Origin: Nematostella vectensis
Lineage: Eukaryota > Cnidaria > Anthozoa > Actiniaria > Edwardsiidae
NCBI RefSeq assembly: GCF_932526225.1
Contig: NC_064048.1
Location: 4,532,437-4,596,436 of the forward strand
Reading direction: 5' to 3'
DNA: 64,000 nt
In this document: positions 34,885 through 47,236 of the stretch, piece by piece
Layout of the letters: every line of letters starts with the position of its first letter
How positions within the stretch are numbered: the stretch's first letter is position 1
The notes under the pieces: model-generated
Told to the model about the DNA's origin: nothing
What the model saw: only the letters and a program-made list of their open reading frames with translations
The model's database searches: none
Position numbers and translations under genes: made by a program

Positions 34885-37594
34885 ATGGATTTAAGCGGCC
34901 TTGCAATGATATTGGACAATACGAAGGCGACAAGACAAATCCAAGCACGGAGAAGAAACACGAAAGCCCTCTGCAAGAGAGGCGGATTCAAGGTGCACAA
35001 GATTATAGCGAACTGTAAAGAGGTTTTGCAAGCCGTTCCGGTAGAAGAAAGAGCAAAGACCGTCCAAGACCTCGACATCAACCACATCCACCTGCAGATC
35101 GAGAGAGCGCTAGGCGTTCAATGGTGCGTCGAGTCCGACACCTTGGGGTTCAAGATCGAAGTATCTTCCCAACCAGAGACAAGACGAGGCATTCTTTCTA
35201 CTGTGAGCTCTGTTTTCGACCCGTTAGGAGTCCTCGCACCCTACGTTCTAGTTGGAAAATCCCTACTGCAAGAGCTGTGTCGGTCCGGTAAAGGTTGGGA
35301 CGATGAGCTACCCGAGAGCTTGAGACCTAAGTGGGAGAAGTGGCGCAAAGATCTTCACCTCCTCACAAGTCTTAAGATACCCAGATGCTTCAAGCCCGAG
35401 AACTTTGGAGGTATAAAGACCGTAGAGCTGCACAACTTCTCAGACGCGAGCACTAACGGTTACGGTCAGTGCTCCTATCTTAGGCTGATAGATATTGAGG
35501 ACCGAATCCATGTCTCCCTGGCGATGGCAAAGTCAAGAGTAACCCCACTAAAACCGATAACAATACCCCGCTTGGAGTTAACCGCCGCCCTCGTCTCTGG
35601 CAATGTCAGCGCGTTCCTGCAAAAGGAGCTGGGATACCCGGGAATGGAGGAAGTATTCTGGACAGACAGCAAAGTCGTCTTGTGGTACATCTCTAACAAC
35701 GCCCGACGCTTCCACGTCTTCGTAGCTAATTGCATCCAGCAGATCCGAGACCTCTCCTCCCCTGAGCAGTGAAGGTATGTCGACACTAAGTCTAATCCGG
35801 CAGACTTCGCCTCACGTGGACTACCCGCTGACCAGCTGCTAGAGAAAACAGAGTGGTGGAATGGACCGGAATTTCTCAGAGCTCCGCTCCGCAGCGATCA
35901 CGGAAAGCTAGAGTGCGACCTAACACCTCAAGCCGAGGATACCGAAATCAAGAGGGTCTCCGTGCAGGCAACGACGAGCAGAGAAGAAGACTACATGCTC
36001 GTCCGTTTGGAGATCTTCTCATCCTGGCACAAGGCCAAACGAGCTATATCCGTGTGTCTCCGGTACAAAGCCATCCTAAAGAAGCGGATCGAGTCCAAAG
36101 GCACGAGATCTGAAAGGAGACCGGCGGCCTGCCATTCTGTGGATGTGAACGAAATAAACGAAGCTGAGAAGGAGATCGTCAGACTCGTCCAGCGCAAGGC
36201 ATTCGCCGATGAGCTAGCTGCGCTAAAGCCCATCTCTACTGAAGCTTCTACGCGCGAGGCAACCAAGCGCCGGTGCTTAGCCTTGAAGAAAGCAAGCTCC
36301 CTTCATAGGCTGGATACATTCATCGACGCCGAAGGCTTGATGCGAGTTGGTGGGCGTACACGCAGAGCCAACCTGCCATCCGACATGAGGCACCCCCTCA
36401 TACTTCCGAAAAGGGGTCACATAACGACCCTAGTGATACGCCACTACCACACCAAGAAGTCAGCACACCAAGGCCGCGGTATAACGCTGAGCAGCATCCG
36501 AGCCGGTGGCCACTGGGCAATCGGCGGTTCCAGCACCGTCAGCCGTCATATCGCCTCTTGCGTCACGTGCCGACGACTTCGCGCTCCTGCAGTGGAGAAA
36601 AAGATGAGTGACCTGCCGTAGGACAGAGTCAACCCCAGTCCTCCATTCACCTACAGCGCAGTAGACTACTTTGGAACATGGGCCGTAAAGGAGGGGCGTC
36701 GAGAGGTCAAACGATATGGGGTGTTGTTCACCTGCATGGCTTCGCGGGACGTGCACATCGAGACAGCGAGCTCCTTAGACACAAGCTCATTCCTGAACGT
36801 CTATCGCAGCTTCGTTGGACGCCGAGGACCCGTGCGACAACTAAGATCAGACCGAGGTACAAACTTTGTTGGCGCCAAGAACGAACTGCAGAGCGCTCTC
36901 TCCGAGATGGATAACCAGCGAGTTGGATCCGAGCTACGAAAGGAGAACTGCGACTGGGTGGACTTCAAATTTAACGTCCCCGACGCCAGTCACAGGGGGG
37001 GGGGGGGGGGGCTCATGGGAGCGCCAGATCCGCACAGTCCGAAACGTACTCGACTCACTGCTGTATAATCAAGGAACTCAACTTGATGATGAGTCGCTGA
37101 GAACCCTCCTCGTGGAAGCCGAGGCGATCGTGAATAGTCGTCCCCTCTCGGCAGACTCGGACAGCTGCGAGCCGCTGACTCCAAACCATATCCTGACGAT
37201 GAAGTCGTCAGTCGTCCTTCCACCGCCCGGCGTCTTCAAGCGTGAGGACCTCTACCTGAGAAAGCGCTGGCGCAGAGTGCAACACCTTACGACAGAGTTC
37301 TGGAACAGATGGAGGAAGGAGTTCCTGCTCTCCCTCTCAGCACGCCAGAAGAGGACTCGTCCTAGAAGAAACCTTGAAGTCGGCGATATCGTCATTGTCA
37401 AGGACGAGAGCCTTCATCGCAACGATTGGCGCCTAGCTCGAGTAGTCGAGGCGTTCACAAGCAATGATGGCCTGGTGCGCTCCGTCAAGGTGGCTGTTTT
37501 GCGACTCATTCCTGGACCGCACGGGACGACGATGCAAGCAGACAACCTACCTCCAGAGACCAGTCCAGAAACTGGTGCTGCTACTCCCGAATGA
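34885..37594 (+). pseudogene. BEL/Pao-type retrotransposon polyprotein remnant (RT end, RNase H, integrase)
   Basis: The first frame carries the Pao RT end and RNase H region: CKRGGFKVHK, ERALGVQWCVESD, STVSSVFDPLGVLAPYVLVG, NFSDAS, PRLELTAALVSGN and WTDSKVVLWYISNN. A TGA at about 35770 replaces the Trp usual before RYVDTKSNPADFASRG. The integrase follows: HPLILPKRGH, HQGRG, a CVTC zinc-binding pair, then a TAG at 36619-36621, catalytic-type YSAVDYFG, LRSDRGTNFVGA and, after a frameshift in a G run at about 36997-37011, SWERQIRTVRN. It ends with EVGDIVIVKDES. Gag, protease and most of RT are absent. Two stops plus a frameshift make it inactive. Confidence 0.9.
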
Positions 37595-37725
37595 AGAAGC
37601 TGGCGACTAGCTGACGACAGCATAGGCGACTTCGGGACTACAACCCGCGAGAAGCTGCGTACTACATATTAGCTGAGAAAGTTCTGTTAAGTAAATTGCC
37701 CGACATGGACAATTTAAGGGGGGAG

Positions 37726-38050
37726 TGTAGCGAACAGTACTTACATCATAATCATACACGAATCGAACGAACAACACGCGCGCGACGATTTCCCCTAATA
37801 TAGCCGGATCAAGTTTTTTCGGTGTAATACAGACATTAAAGTTAAAGAATAGCCAAATTGGCTTCAAGACGGTGTCGCGTCATGTATTATAATATCAGTA
37901 AAGGCGGACCGGAATGGAAATCCACTATACTTGATATTCTGATATAGCCGACGTAGATCAATCGGAATTGATGAAGCCAACGCAGTCAATCCAGTAGCCG
38001 CACTCAGGACCGAGCACAGACAGCACAAGCGAGGAATTTACAAGCAACAG
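37726..38050 (+). repeat. 3' LTR start of the BEL/Pao remnant
   Basis: A polypurine tract AAGGGGGGAG (37716-37725) is followed by TGTAGCGAACAGTACTTAC, a typical BEL-type LTR start. The right end is not certain; ACAAGCAACA near 38050 is a guess. No matching 5' LTR is in the window. Confidence 0.55.
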
Positions 38051-38149
38051 CAATGGCGCGAATTCTCATCCTTCGCCCCCCGTAGTGAAGTGTTGCGCAG
38101 TGTAACGAGGGTAGAGAAGAAAATAATATTATTTTGCCATTCAAACTGA

Positions 38150-38830
38150 AAAGCGAATTTGATCTAGTTTTTTTTCTGTACCTTAGCCGGTTTATCAGGG
38201 TAAAAGACCTGTCATTGTAACATGACTGAACGCCTTGGGGTACAAAATAGACTAGCGTTTTTTTTTTCTTTGCATTTAAACATAAAAAAGCATATTTGAT
38301 CTATTTTTTTGTACCTTAGCCGGTTTATCCGGGCAAAGGATCTGTCATTATAACATGACTGAACGCCTCGGGGTACAAAATAGAATAGCGTCTTTTTGTT
38401 CTTATCTTTATGCATTTAAACTAAAAAAAAATGCAAATTTGATCTAGTTTATTTTTTCTGTACCTTAGCCGGTTTATCTGGGCAAAGGATCTGTCATTGT
38501 AACATGACTAAACGCCATGGGGTACAAAAGAGAAAAGCATTTGTTTAGGATTTAAACATAAAAGCAAATTTGATTTAGCTTTTTTTCTGTACCTTAGCTG
38601 GTTTATCTGGGGAAAGGATCTGTCATTGTAACATGACTGAACGCCTTAGGGTACAAAAGAGAAAAGCATTTGTTTAGCATTTAAACATAAAAGCAAATTT
38701 GATCTAGTTTTTTTTCTGTACCTTAGTCGGTTTATCCGGGCAATAGATCTGTCATTGTAACATGACTGAACGCCTTGGGGTACAAAAGAAAATTATATTC
38801 TTTTGCAATTCAAACTTAAAAGTAAATTTG
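38150..38830. repeat. Tandem repeat of about 130-bp units, five copies
   Basis: The word GTACCTTAG(C/T)(C/T)GGTTTATC recurs at 38178, 38311, 38460, 38589 and 38718, each time followed by GATCTGTCATT or close variants, AACATGACT(G/A)AACGCC and GGGGTACAAAA. The poly-T and AT parts vary in length. Short open frames here come from the repeat. Confidence 0.9.
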
Positions 38831-40409
38831 TTCCTGTTGGTCGTACAGAATTTTCTTGGAACATCCGAACCCTTTGTGCTGAATAGCCTTTGTATATTTT
38901 GCAAAATGTATCGTGCGAATGATAATGATAACATCCTCACTTAGGATTTCTGTTTAAATCGGAATGACTGCGACATCTACATGCCTTTGAGAGATCTTCA
39001 GGCCGGTTCGTCGGCCGCCTCCCATATTTGAATATGATCAAAGTTGTTATAAATTATCATGATAGTAATAGAGACATGATAGTAGACAGGTAAAGGTCAG
39101 GATAGTGAAAAAAAGTAACTTTTTTTTCACTGAAAGATCCAACCAGCTCGCGGAATTTCCAAATGCCTGGGAATTTTTAATACTATTATTGAAGCAACGG
39201 TTTTACCCTGACAGCGCGAATTTTACCAAAAAAAACACGATTTTTTAACTAAAAAATAATAATATATGTTATGGTATTCTAATCAATAGTGTCTACTTTT
39301 ATACACTGACATTAAAGTTTAGGTAATTGTGTCAATTTCTATCGCATCTATTCGTTGCGCTATTTTCCTATATTTGGCGCTTGAATAAGATATCCATTCT
39401 ACAACACTTGCGCATGCTCACTTGAAACGAAAGATACGAAAAACCTTGACTCAAATTCGCGAAACTTGGTTCTCAATATTTTCCAGTAAATGTATTTTCC
39501 ATTCTGACACTAGAAGAAACGAAGTCTGCAGGGCCTTTGAAGCACCGCAAACAACGGTTCGCGCACGCACTAGAAAAGCAAATCTAACGAGCGCGCGCTG
39601 TTTTGTTTTTTCTAAGATACTGTTTTCGTTGCTTGTGTTGTAGAAAACAAATTTTACTGCGAAAACTTTACTGCGGAACACTCGCCGCTATGCGCCTCGT
39701 GACCACAACATTTTGAGGTGACGAATATCGTGGCGTATAAGAGTAAATACCACGGAAAACTTTTGGGAAATTTGTTAAGTACAACTTTCAACTTGCGTAT
39801 AAATGATTGGTATACGGCAGATACATGGCTTACTTTCTCTGTTATATTTTGTTAAAATGTTTGTTTACAGCGCTAATAATGTTGTAAAAATACAGACGTT
39901 TCGAGGCTACTTCATCGGTTGCTTTTAGACACTGATGATGAAGAGGCAGTTATTTTTTTAGATTTTCAGCTATGTGTTGGGCTGGAATTTTTTCATTACC
40001 AGAAACCAGGTTACTACCCGCCGAGATAGCGCGTGATACGCGCTATCTCTGCGGGATCCAGAGCACATAAAAGTCGTTGTCAAGGAGCTGGGGCTCGTTA
40101 TGTCATACTGTAATACTGCAAGCGTGCAAAGGGCACGATTGTAGCTGGAATTTGTTACTAACAAATTACCCACTTCTTTATATGTACATGTGCTTAATGA
40201 ATACAGTCAATCAGAATCCAATCTGAAACAATTGTAAGTGATTTAAAGTACTTTGAAGATTTCAAAGCAATTCAAAGTTTAAGATCTGGCCCCACACATT
40301 TGGGATATCCGGAAATATTATGCAATTATAGCCTAGCCAAGGTTGCCGTTGTCAATCAAAACTTTAGATAACATCGCCTTACTAGTTACAGTTATTCAAG
40401 TTAAGGAGT
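38831..40409. other. Inner part of the long-TIR element; no gene recognised
   Basis: No domain-bearing frame. A plus-strand frame at 39422-39643 is Arg/Lys-rich but unrecognised. The inverted words CGTTTCGAGGCTACTTCATC and CACTGATGATGAAG near 39897-39945 are common repeat-type words. See also the hairpin at 40017-40055. Confidence 0.5.
40017..40055. repeat. Strong 17-bp hairpin
   Basis: CCCGCCGAGATAGCGCG and CGCGCTATCTCTGCGGG are inverse with a single mismatch and a 5-base loop (TGATA). No T-run follows, so it is not a bacterial-type terminator. Function unknown. Confidence 0.85.
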
Positions 40410-40816
40410 GAGCGTAAGGTATAGGGGTAGGGATGTACAAGGATTACGATTTATTTTCGTTCTAATCTCAACAGAAATCCGAATCCGGGTTTTTTCTTCT
40501 CTCTTTGTCCAAACGTGACTGGTGGTTTGTCTTAATACTTTTCTTTATATTGCCACTACCGACGTTGATCAGTAACAGGTTCTGTCAGTAGGTAAAGGTG
40601 ATAATAGCGGCGTTTGATAATTCAATTGGCTTAATAACTTTAGGACCACTCGGCTTACTGTAACGTACCATGCACAAAACGGAATGTTTTTTTGTTCAGA
40701 TTAGAAAGGAAATAAATGGTGATCCTAGTATGACATCCCTACCCCTATAACTAAGCGAAATATACTGGTTCCGCCGGTTCCGCTGGTTCCGGCGGTTCCC
40801 CCTTTTAGTAATGCCG
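40410..40816. mobile_element. Partial relative of the long-TIR element
   Basis: 40680-40816 repeats the outer 135 bp of the right terminal repeat, including ACATCCCTACCCCTATAACT and a TTTTAGTAATGCCG end. Near 40418 the inverse word GTATAGGGGTAGGGATGT appears. The two would be the ends of a short, decayed copy next to the main right arm. Confidence 0.6.
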
Positions 40817-42129
40817 CAGGAGGGTGCTCTATCGTGTTTTGATAATTCTTAGCATAACTGATTAGTAGTATTACAGTATGATATTTGGCGTTATCTCTAA
40901 CAGGACGCTATGAACAACGCTACTAACAAGACGCGCTTCTAAACAAGGATTTTTTTTTGTTTCTTATTCGGAACTTTCAACGGAAATCGGAACGCTAAAC
41001 CTACGAAGGCTAAAACTTCGAACGCTTGCATGTGTTACCTCTAACAAGACGCGCTTCTAAAACAAGGGTCTTTTGTTACTAATCCGATACAAATGGATAC
41101 AAATTGCATACGACAGAATGTCAAATATGCGTGAAATAACGTAGCACATCTGCGCTTAGTGATGTTGTCTTAGCATTTCACAACGAAATGTTTTTTTTTT
41201 GTTCAGATTAGAAAAGAAATAAATGGTGATCCTAGTATGACATCCCTACCCCTATAACTAAGCGAAATATACTGTTTCCGCCGGTTCCGCTGGTTCCACT
41301 TTTTAGTAATGCCGGCGTTTGCCTGTTTCTCGGCACGTCACGATCATGCAAGGGTGTGGATCAAATCCTCCACTCTCACACGGCGACCATCTTTTACATC
41401 CTCGTCTCTGGTCCGCTTTAATTTTGTCTTAGTCCATGTGAAGTTGGTTGTTGTCCTTTTCTACTCGACGAGCTGTCGGTTTTTGAACTCTTTCTGATGC
41501 AATGGAGAAGTAGCTTTGACCAGTCGATTTATTCTTACTAGTCCTCTCTCATCCTCGTGCTTGACTAGCTTGCTGTCGCTTGAGTGCGTGCCTCTCGGAG
41601 ATCAGACTCCATTGTAAGGATCTAACGTGGCCCTGTGAGGGATGCCGCAGCTTTACCACGCTAGCCTTACCGTATTACGGATCCATTCCTCGCTCCTATT
41701 CCTCTCTAAGACCCCACACTCAAACAGTCTCTTGCATAAACGTCGGGGACAAACGCCGCGGGTAACCAGTCCATCTCTCGTCACTCCCCGAGCATGCAAG
41801 GGCAAGCAGACTTGAGTAACACCCCTGAAGCTTCCGTCTTTTTCTCTCGTCGTGACCTTTTTCGTACTTTCCACCGCTCTCACTAGGTTACACCATCGCG
41901 CTCGCGTCACTTGGAAATGTCAACACCTTGTCGCGCGTCAGACCAACTTCATCTTTTGTAGAACCGTCCGTCCCTCTGGCGCTCCTCGTTGCGATCCTCG
42001 CAAGGCCACCAGAGTACGTCTCGCGTCTGGGCCAGCCATGACCAGTGTGTTGAGAACCGTTGTAACAAAAACTTACTTACACACAAACTAAAAACTTAAT
42101 GAAAACCTACGCCATAGAATCGACTTGCA

Positions 42130-42149
42130 TCCCACTTCTGATGCACCAA
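42130..42149 (-). other. Primer-binding-site-like sequence
   Basis: Two to three bases inside the 5' LTR the minus strand reads TGGTGCATCAGAAGTGGGA. Starting with TGG, complementary to the CCA end of a tRNA, at this spacing is what LTR elements show. The tRNA cannot be named. Confidence 0.6.
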
Positions 42150-42151
42150 AA

Positions 42152-42988
42152 TGTAACCGTCAGAGCTTGACATTTACCGTGCGGTTACGAAAAATGTAGA
42201 AACAAATGAAATACTGAAAGCAAAACTATCAGGTTCTGACACCAGCCAAAAAGTAGGTAAAAATAAATGGAATGAAACGAAAACGATCGAGCGAAAGGCA
42301 ACGTGAGAACGAATACATGATGCAAGGCATGGACTTATAAGGATTTATTAACAAATTAAATAATAAATTTTAAGTGATAACAAACATAGTCAAATCCCGA
42401 GAAAAGGTAACCTAAACCAAAGGCTAGTTTTAAAAACAAAGTACTTACAACCGGTAAATCAAACTGAACACAACTGGCATGACAGGCCCGTACGGACAGC
42501 GATCTAAGCTTGTAGCTTATCTCTGCTGATTGTCTTCCCTGAGCAACTGCATTTCTCGCTCCTGCATCACGCCTCGCAAGCAATGCGTCTCCTTTGCTCA
42601 ACGGTACTAAAAAAAACTAACAGATACTGCAAAAACAGCCGCTTTTATACTCGCTTGGGGACGCGCATTTTTCTAGGGACGCTAACATTTACTACCGTTC
42701 AAATTACTCAGCGTCCATTGTCCTATCAAATTTAGAAACTAATCTTCCTGGGAAATGGTAAAAGGACGCTAAACTTAAGTCAATTATCACTATCAAGCTA
42801 TTGATACTAATATAAAGGAATTTTTTGAAACATGTTGAAAGTAAATCCCTAAACGTGTGCGGATCGAATTAGAATCACGTTTGAGAACAATCCGTAAAAT
42901 ACGTATAACAATTATAATCGCAATCCAAAAATAGCTTACTTAAAATCTTTGCAAAATCTAAAATAACCCAAAATACCACCCGGTCACA
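42152..42988 (-). repeat. 5' LTR of the minus-strand LTR element
   Basis: The 837-bp copy of the LTR. The extra segment at 42605-42753 relative to the other LTR is either an insertion here or a deletion there. Adjacent to the second TGAT at 42989-42992. Confidence 0.88.
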
Positions 42989-43189
42989 TGATATTTATCA
43001 GATCTTATACCCTTAGAACTGCCATGTTGAACCTAGATTATTGCATCTCATGACTTGATAATATCAGATAATATTGCAAGATTTACACATAGATAGTCCA
43101 TCTAATTACTGATATATATCAGGTACTATAACTTTAGAACTGCTGTGTTGAACCTTGATTATTGCATCTCATGACTTGATAATATAATA

Positions 43190-43606
43190 TAATATCACAT
43201 ATATACTCGTTCTACAAACGTGACAGTCACAGTAGATTTTGTAGTCGAATATCCGATAATATCGAGGGGTACAGCAGAGGAGGACGAAGGAATCTCAATA
43301 GATATCTAGTAGATTCTAATAAGATAATCACCGATAATATCACGATATCGAGGGATAGAGCAGATGAAAGGAAAGGATCTAAATAGACATCTAGTAGATT
43401 CTAATAAGATAATCTCCGATAATATCACAATATCGAGGGGTAAAGCAGATGAAAGGAGAGGATCTAAATAGACATCTAGTAGATTCTAATAAGATAATCT
43501 CAGACATTATCACAATATCGAGGGGTAGAGCAGATGAAAGGAGAGGATTTAAATAGACATCTAGTAGATACTAATAAGATAATCTCCGATAATATTGTAT
43601 CTGATG
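43190..43606. repeat. 85-bp satellite, segment 1
   Basis: The unit, about 85 bp, contains AAATAGACATCTAGTAG, ATTCTAATAAGATAATCTCC, GATAATATCACAATATCGAG and GGGTAAAGCAGATG. About four units lie here after a distinct 5' part (CACATATATACTCGTTC and following) that recurs at 51880. Further segments are at 47184, 48712 and 51751. Confidence 0.92.
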
Positions 43607-46600
43607 TTAATAAAAATCCAGGATTCAAAACGAAATTTTTATTGTCTTTCTTACGGGAACCTCTTTTTTCCCCGTAAGTCCTCTGTTTTTCAGAAACTGA
43701 CAAAACTCTCGAGCGTATGATTGTCAATCGATCAGAATTTTCTGGCGAGTGGGATATCTACTCGAGTGTCCTCTGTAAAAACGCGAGAAAATAACCTATC
43801 AAATCAGACGAACAAGCAGAACTTTCATGAACATTTTCTTTGTTATGCTTCTCTGTGTATATGTCTTGAAAATCAGCTCGTCTAACCTAAAGCTTTTCAA
43901 GTTATTAAAGTTTTTGTGAGGTTCTCTAGTTCGCATCTAGTCGGAAAATGAGATGGTTCGAGCGTATAACGGGGATCGAGCGAATGAGTATCGATTTGAT
44001 ATCTAAATGAGATTTTTGGCCGATAGTATTTCGGCAGAGGATCGAGTAACTATTGATCTGTCTTCCCGGAAATTTCTCAGCCAAAGGACAAAATGGCGAC
44101 TGTTAATATCTGCTTTGAAGGGAGAAATTTTCGCGCGCGTCCAGCGTTTCTTTGATTTTCATTGATTTAAAAATCCTGAAAAAACAAAATGTTTAATATA
44201 GATTCAAGTAAACGTTCTATAAAATCCATCGACTGTAGTTTGGTTTTTGTGAAGTTATTAGCTTTCAAAGTCAGAGCAAGCGTAATTGTCAGTCCACTTT
44301 AACGTGGTTCCCAATTGTTAAACCGTAGGCCTACTCTATTTCATATATTCATAAATTCTTATTTTGTTATTTGAGAGTGTTTTTTGTACTTCACCCGCTA
44401 AAACCTGAACAGAGGGAAATTTGTTTACTTAAGCTATGTTCTTGTTAACTCTTCCATCCTGAATCAGCACAACTAATTCAAAACAAACGATATTCCTGGA
44501 TTTAGTTTGCTCTTAGGGCTGGACCCTTCACCGAATGTAGTTGTAGAATATTATCTGAAGGCTGGATGACACTTGCTTGTAGGTTTTTCCTTAGGTTTTA
44601 ATTTAACTTTTGGAATGTGACAGGTCCAACATCTATTTTATTTGTATTAGTGCCTTCACATATGGAAAAAGGGTGTCCTTTACTTTGCTCCTATTTCTTG
44701 AGTAACCTACTGTATGGAGAACTTGGCAGGTAGGCATGCTTGACCTCCCCCTCCCCCCTCTTTAGCTAAAAAAGATTCCTTTGCATAAAAAAAATATGAG
44801 TACTTGGTAGCAGCTACTGCACAGCTGCTCTAGAAGCTAGACTAGGAATTTGTCAAATCAGTTGAGTAGACTAATGTGTAGACAAAAACAAAAAGGACAG
44901 GCATCACTTACGTTATCATGAACATCCTAAATAATTGTCATCAGTTTCTTGAAGCACTTTAACACCTCCTCAGTATCAAAGATTCTGTTTTTATTTCCAC
45001 TAGACTATGGTCTCTACCACAGCGGTCTTTAGTCTTAGCCTAGTCTGACAGTAAGGACAGCTGCACAAAATACTTTGACATTGCATCAATGGTTATGTAA
45101 ATGATGTGTCTGTTCACAACAAACCAAAAATGATTTTAGGACATGTAAGGAAAACTATGTTCATATAATTTTTTAATTGATATAGTTGAATATATTTTGG
45201 TTGATATAGTTCTTTGGGTATCATGAACTAGAGTTATCACCTTTTATGGGATTCACAAGATAAGGCATAGAAGAGGAAGACGGCTAACAAGGACTTGGAA
45301 TAGCAAGTAAAAATAAAGCTTTTTTAAGTAAAAGCAATCCAGAATAATAAAAATAGAGAAATCATAGATTCCACTCAGACAATAACAGGTATTCTAAACT
45401 CTTGTACAGTTGTTAATGTAATACACCAGTACAAGCCAAGTAGCTTGGAAGGATTTCATGAAAAAGGTGGACTCATGTATCAAGGATTTTTATGACTGCT
45501 TCAAGCTACAAAGGAGTAAGTGGATTTAAAAGACAATTCTAATACTACTATTTTTGCTTTGGAATATACTTTTTAGAGAAAAGATAAAGGCAAGATAAAA
45601 ATTACTTTCTTGCCCAGTCATAATGAGATGCTTGAGATAGGAATTTAGCATTTTATAAATTGTTCAAAGGGGAGTGATGCTCGAATTGTATAGTACAAGG
45701 CTGTTATTAAAATATGTTAAGGGGTTTGAAATATACAGTACCGATGTTTGGAAAACAGCTACATGTGGATCAATTTGCAAAAAAACATCATGTTAGACAT
45801 ATTATTTAATAAATAACAGGTATTCTATTACAAATGTCACCATGGACCTTTTGGTAAAAATTGAAGCTAGAATCAACAGAGCATAAATGCTTTAAAAAAC
45901 GATAGAATAAAAAAATAATAATAATTCGACATGCTCACAGACTTTATCCTTCTAAGGAAATCTTCCAGAGACTCCTTTCTCGGGGATCTGTCCCATTGGG
46001 CCTCAATTTTCGTTCCTAGAGAAACACAATCACATTGCAACCTCTCTTGTGCAGCCTTGACAACAGATTGGTAAGAAAATATGCGTCGCTCTTCTCGAAC
46101 CCCGACAAAATTATTTCTTCAGAGAGACTCAAGCTTGTCATAGAAGCTCAATTTTTTTGCTGCTTTGTTTTTTATCTTCCACTATTAGTTGTTTTCCTTT
46201 CTAAATCCAATAATTTTGACGAGACTCCTTCGAACAGCCTTTGCCGCCATTTTTAATTCCGAGTGTTTTTTGGATGGATAACCGCTGGTTTTTGCGGGCT
46301 CCCGAGAATACGAAAGCGCCGATTTTGACCACTTATTAGCCCACCGTATGATATTGTAATGATTCGACGGGAGGACTTCTTTTGACTGGGATCGTACCTT
46401 TATTCTGATAAGTCAGGGGATACAACTGAGAGTAGGATGAAGAGTGATGAGGATTTACAATGTGGTCCTATTTGTAGCAAAACAGGTAGTACGTTTGATT
46501 GACAAGCACTGACCATGTGTGCAGAGGGCAGTGATTGGACGGTACTTGACAATGCAAACAGTTACATCAGATATCATTAGCTGTCGGCAAAATTGGCGAT

Positions 46601-47183
46601 AAGAAAGGGAAGCTTTGAAAAGAATTTAAGGATACAAAACGAATGTTCTTTGCCATGAAACTAAGGGAGTCGGTAGAAAAGGTAAAAAGGTAGCTTTGGA
46701 GAAACAAATATGTAAATTGTAATCGAAAGTTACTGAACGGAAGGGGAAAGAGCTGGTTGCTCAAGTAGCGTAGGTGTGGTGCTTGCTGACTCAGATTAGC
46801 ATAGATAATCGGATTGCTAACACAACAGAGCTGAGCACCTCCTACTTGAGTGTGGGCGATCCTACGTGCTGTGCTAATGACACCGATAATTAACGTCTGA
46901 CATCTAAAGGAAACTATATAAACAGAAGACTTGTAAGTTTACCAACTTAATGGAAAGTTGAAGACAGATAAGTCCCAAAACATGGTACGACCCGATAAAA
47001 GTCACTATTTCACTAATTCTTTAATTAAACGAACATCTTCCTATTCAAGTTAAATCAATAAAAACTAATAATGCCTCAAGAATGCTTTTAACCTTGAACA
47101 ATCCTTTTAGCTATAGCAAATATCTTAACTTCGTCTATTTGCTTACTACAATTAGTAAAATACGAATTCATTCTAACACAATC
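43607..47183. other. Non-satellite DNA between satellite segments 1 and 2; no gene recognised
   Basis: Satellite sequence stops at CCGATAATATT (43600) and returns at AACAATATCACAATATCC (47184). The 3.6 kb between is AT-rich and carries no recognisable domain. It may be another insertion, but I could not identify its ends. Confidence 0.45.
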
Positions 47184-47236
47184 TATCATAACAATATCAC
47201 AATATCCAGGGGTAGAGTAGATGGAAGGAGAGGATC
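47184..47236. repeat. 85-bp satellite, segment 2a
   Basis: The partial unit CACAATATCCAGGGGTAGAG to GGAGAGGATC continues, after removal of 47237-48715, into 48716. Confidence 0.85.

Larger units (their letters stand above)
33134..41314. mobile_element. 8.2-kb DNA element with about 437-bp terminal inverted repeats, 9-bp TSD
   Basis: The left arm 33134-33570 starts CGGCATTACTAAAAAGCGG and is the inverse of 40879-41314, which ends CTTTTTAGTAATGCCG. Immediately outside, GCGTTTGCC occurs at 33125-33133 and again at 41315-41323, a clean 9-bp duplication of the host LTR element. Long inverted repeats with a 9-bp duplication are typical of Mutator-like elements, but no transposase is visible inside, so the superfamily is an inference. 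The interior carries a MITE, a BEL/Pao remnant and a tandem repeat. Confidence 0.85.
31802..42988 (-). mobile_element. LTR retrotransposon, non-autonomous, with nested insertions
   Basis: Two directly repeated LTRs (31802-32490 and 42152-42988) are flanked by the 4-bp duplication TGAT (31798-31801 and 42989-42992). On the minus strand the LTRs begin TGTGACC and end GGTTACA. Next to the 5' LTR (42152-42988) is a primer-binding-like TGGTGCATCAGAAGTGGGA, and next to the 3' LTR a polypurine tract. After removing the insertion at 33134-41314, only about 1.5 kb of internal sequence is left and no gag or pol domain is visible, so it was mobilised in trans or lost its genes. Superfamily not assigned; a 4-bp duplication is compatible with Gypsy-type integrase. 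Confidence 0.85.

Noticed and set aside
36997-37011. The G run in the BEL/Pao integrase as a programmed frameshift site.
   Set aside because: It lies in the middle of the integrase domain, where no programmed shift is known, and the same region has two nonsense changes; a homopolymer slip or a sequencing error is simpler.
40017-40055. The hairpin as a transcription terminator.
   Set aside because: No T-run follows, and intrinsic terminators are not expected in this type of genome.
31802-42988. The BEL/Pao coding region as the internal part of the TGAT-flanked LTR element.
   Set aside because: It is on the opposite strand, has its own polypurine tract and LTR start (37716-37726), and lies inside the 9-bp-flanked insertion.
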